Source of the DNA: Bacteroidaceae bacterium
Lineage (GTDB): Bacteria; Bacteroidota; Bacteroidia; Bacteroidales; Bacteroidaceae
DNA: 55,077 nt
Direction: 5' to 3'
NCBI GenBank assembly: GCA_017617805.1
Contig: JAFZVN010000075.1
Coordinates: 1-55,077 of the forward strand
The position numbers and the translations under genes were made by a program. Positions 54,837-55,077 of the stretch are shown piece by piece (the stretch's first letter is position 1; every line of letters begins with the position of its first letter). Below the pieces are notes generated by a model that saw only the letters and a program-made list of their open reading frames with translations, searched no databases and was not told the origin of the DNA.

Positions 54837-55077
54837 TCATTCTTCACGTGGTTTGGGTGCAGAGACCAATAATACTGTGGCTGCGACATAAACGAGGAAG
54901 GCTGCATAGATGGAAATCTGCTGCATTCCGACTCCTGCCAATACCCCAAAAAAGGATGAAGGCAACCACAAATGTGCCAAATTCAAAAGACAGCGAAATG
55001 GATACAGTATACAGACATACAGTTTTTTAGGGACATGCGCACAGAGCACAGAGCACAGTTTTCTGGGGAGGTCGTAA
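54837..55077 (-). pseudogene. 3' end of a membrane-protein gene, possibly frameshifted (partial)
   Basis: The last 45 or so residues (GVLAGVGMQQISIYAAFLVY, then VAATVLLVSAPKPREE) read as the final membrane helix and basic/acidic tail of a transporter-like protein. Upstream of the T6 run at about 54950-54955 the same frame looks poor (Cys- and Pro-rich), while the next frame reads TVSISLSFEFGTFVVAFIL, a better membrane segment; removing one T would join the two. That second frame meets a stop near 55030. The gene enters from the right edge, so a true break, a sequencing error or a contig-end artefact cannot be told apart. Confidence 0.4.

Overview
The window looks like chromosome of a Bacteroidales bacterium, most likely Prevotellaceae (Prevotella or Segatella type). 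The evidence is the mix of families (DUF1015 beside serC/serA, TMEM43-like, GIN-domain, DUF4105/Lnb and FadL-like proteins, a BspA-type leucine-rich-repeat tail), several lipoproteins with a Cys lipobox, and recurrent promoters of the Bacteroidetes type (TAnnTTTG at -7, TTTG or TTG about 19-21 bp upstream). No rRNA, tRNA, CRISPR array or intact mobile element is visible. Most of the window is housekeeping and cell-envelope gene content, with a few decayed patches.

Layout. 1-264 is the tail of a gene entering from the left. 488-2322 (-) holds three tandem related lipoproteins. 2421-3740 (-) is a TMEM43-like membrane protein. 4073-6070 (-) holds a secreted CE1-like esterase and a lipoprotein carrying a LOG-type nucleotide-binding domain. 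6120-11921 (-) runs TPR protein, ribH and a giant TamB-like protein. 12013-14988 (-) is a large GH127/GH146-type beta-L-arabinofuranosidase. 15253-18187 (+) has an aromatic and Gly-rich secreted protein and a FadL/OmpP1-like outer-membrane protein, meeting a GIN-domain lipoprotein tail to tail. 19285-24600 (+) carries corA behind a structured attenuator-like leader, the serine pathway pair serC and serA, a DUF1015 gene and a YigZ gene. 24649-27826 (-) is kdsB with a class A PBP. 28067-28849 (+) is a double carboxymuconolactone-decarboxylase protein. 28818-36405 (-) runs DUF4105/Lnb, a phosphatase-fold protein that has lost its catalytic residues, secA, cdd and a HAD phosphatase. 36569-45104 (-) runs mltG, GH43, GH2 and nadE.

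45187-46095 (+) is a small graveyard: the C-terminal end of a BspA-type surface protein, tandem 23-24 bp repeats and an IS21 istB fragment. 46125-47895 (-) is grpE-dnaJ. 48014-53620 (-) is one very large protein (1868 aa) that joins a transglutaminase-like domain, DUF4011, a superfamily 1 helicase, a PD-(D/E)XK-type nuclease and DUF3320; it is the best candidate here for a defence-type system. The right end holds a lipoprotein, a short leader ORF and the broken 3' end of a membrane-protein gene.

How the genes fit together: many act on the envelope (mltG and the PBP on peptidoglycan, kdsB on LPS Kdo, the TamB-like protein on outer-membrane assembly or lipid transport, DUF4105/Lnb on lipoprotein acylation, SecA on export). 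The glycosidases and esterase (CE1, GH127, GH43, GH2) point to use of arabinose- and galactose-containing plant polysaccharides, but no susC/susD pair is present. All calls come from reading translations and motifs by eye; no database search was made.
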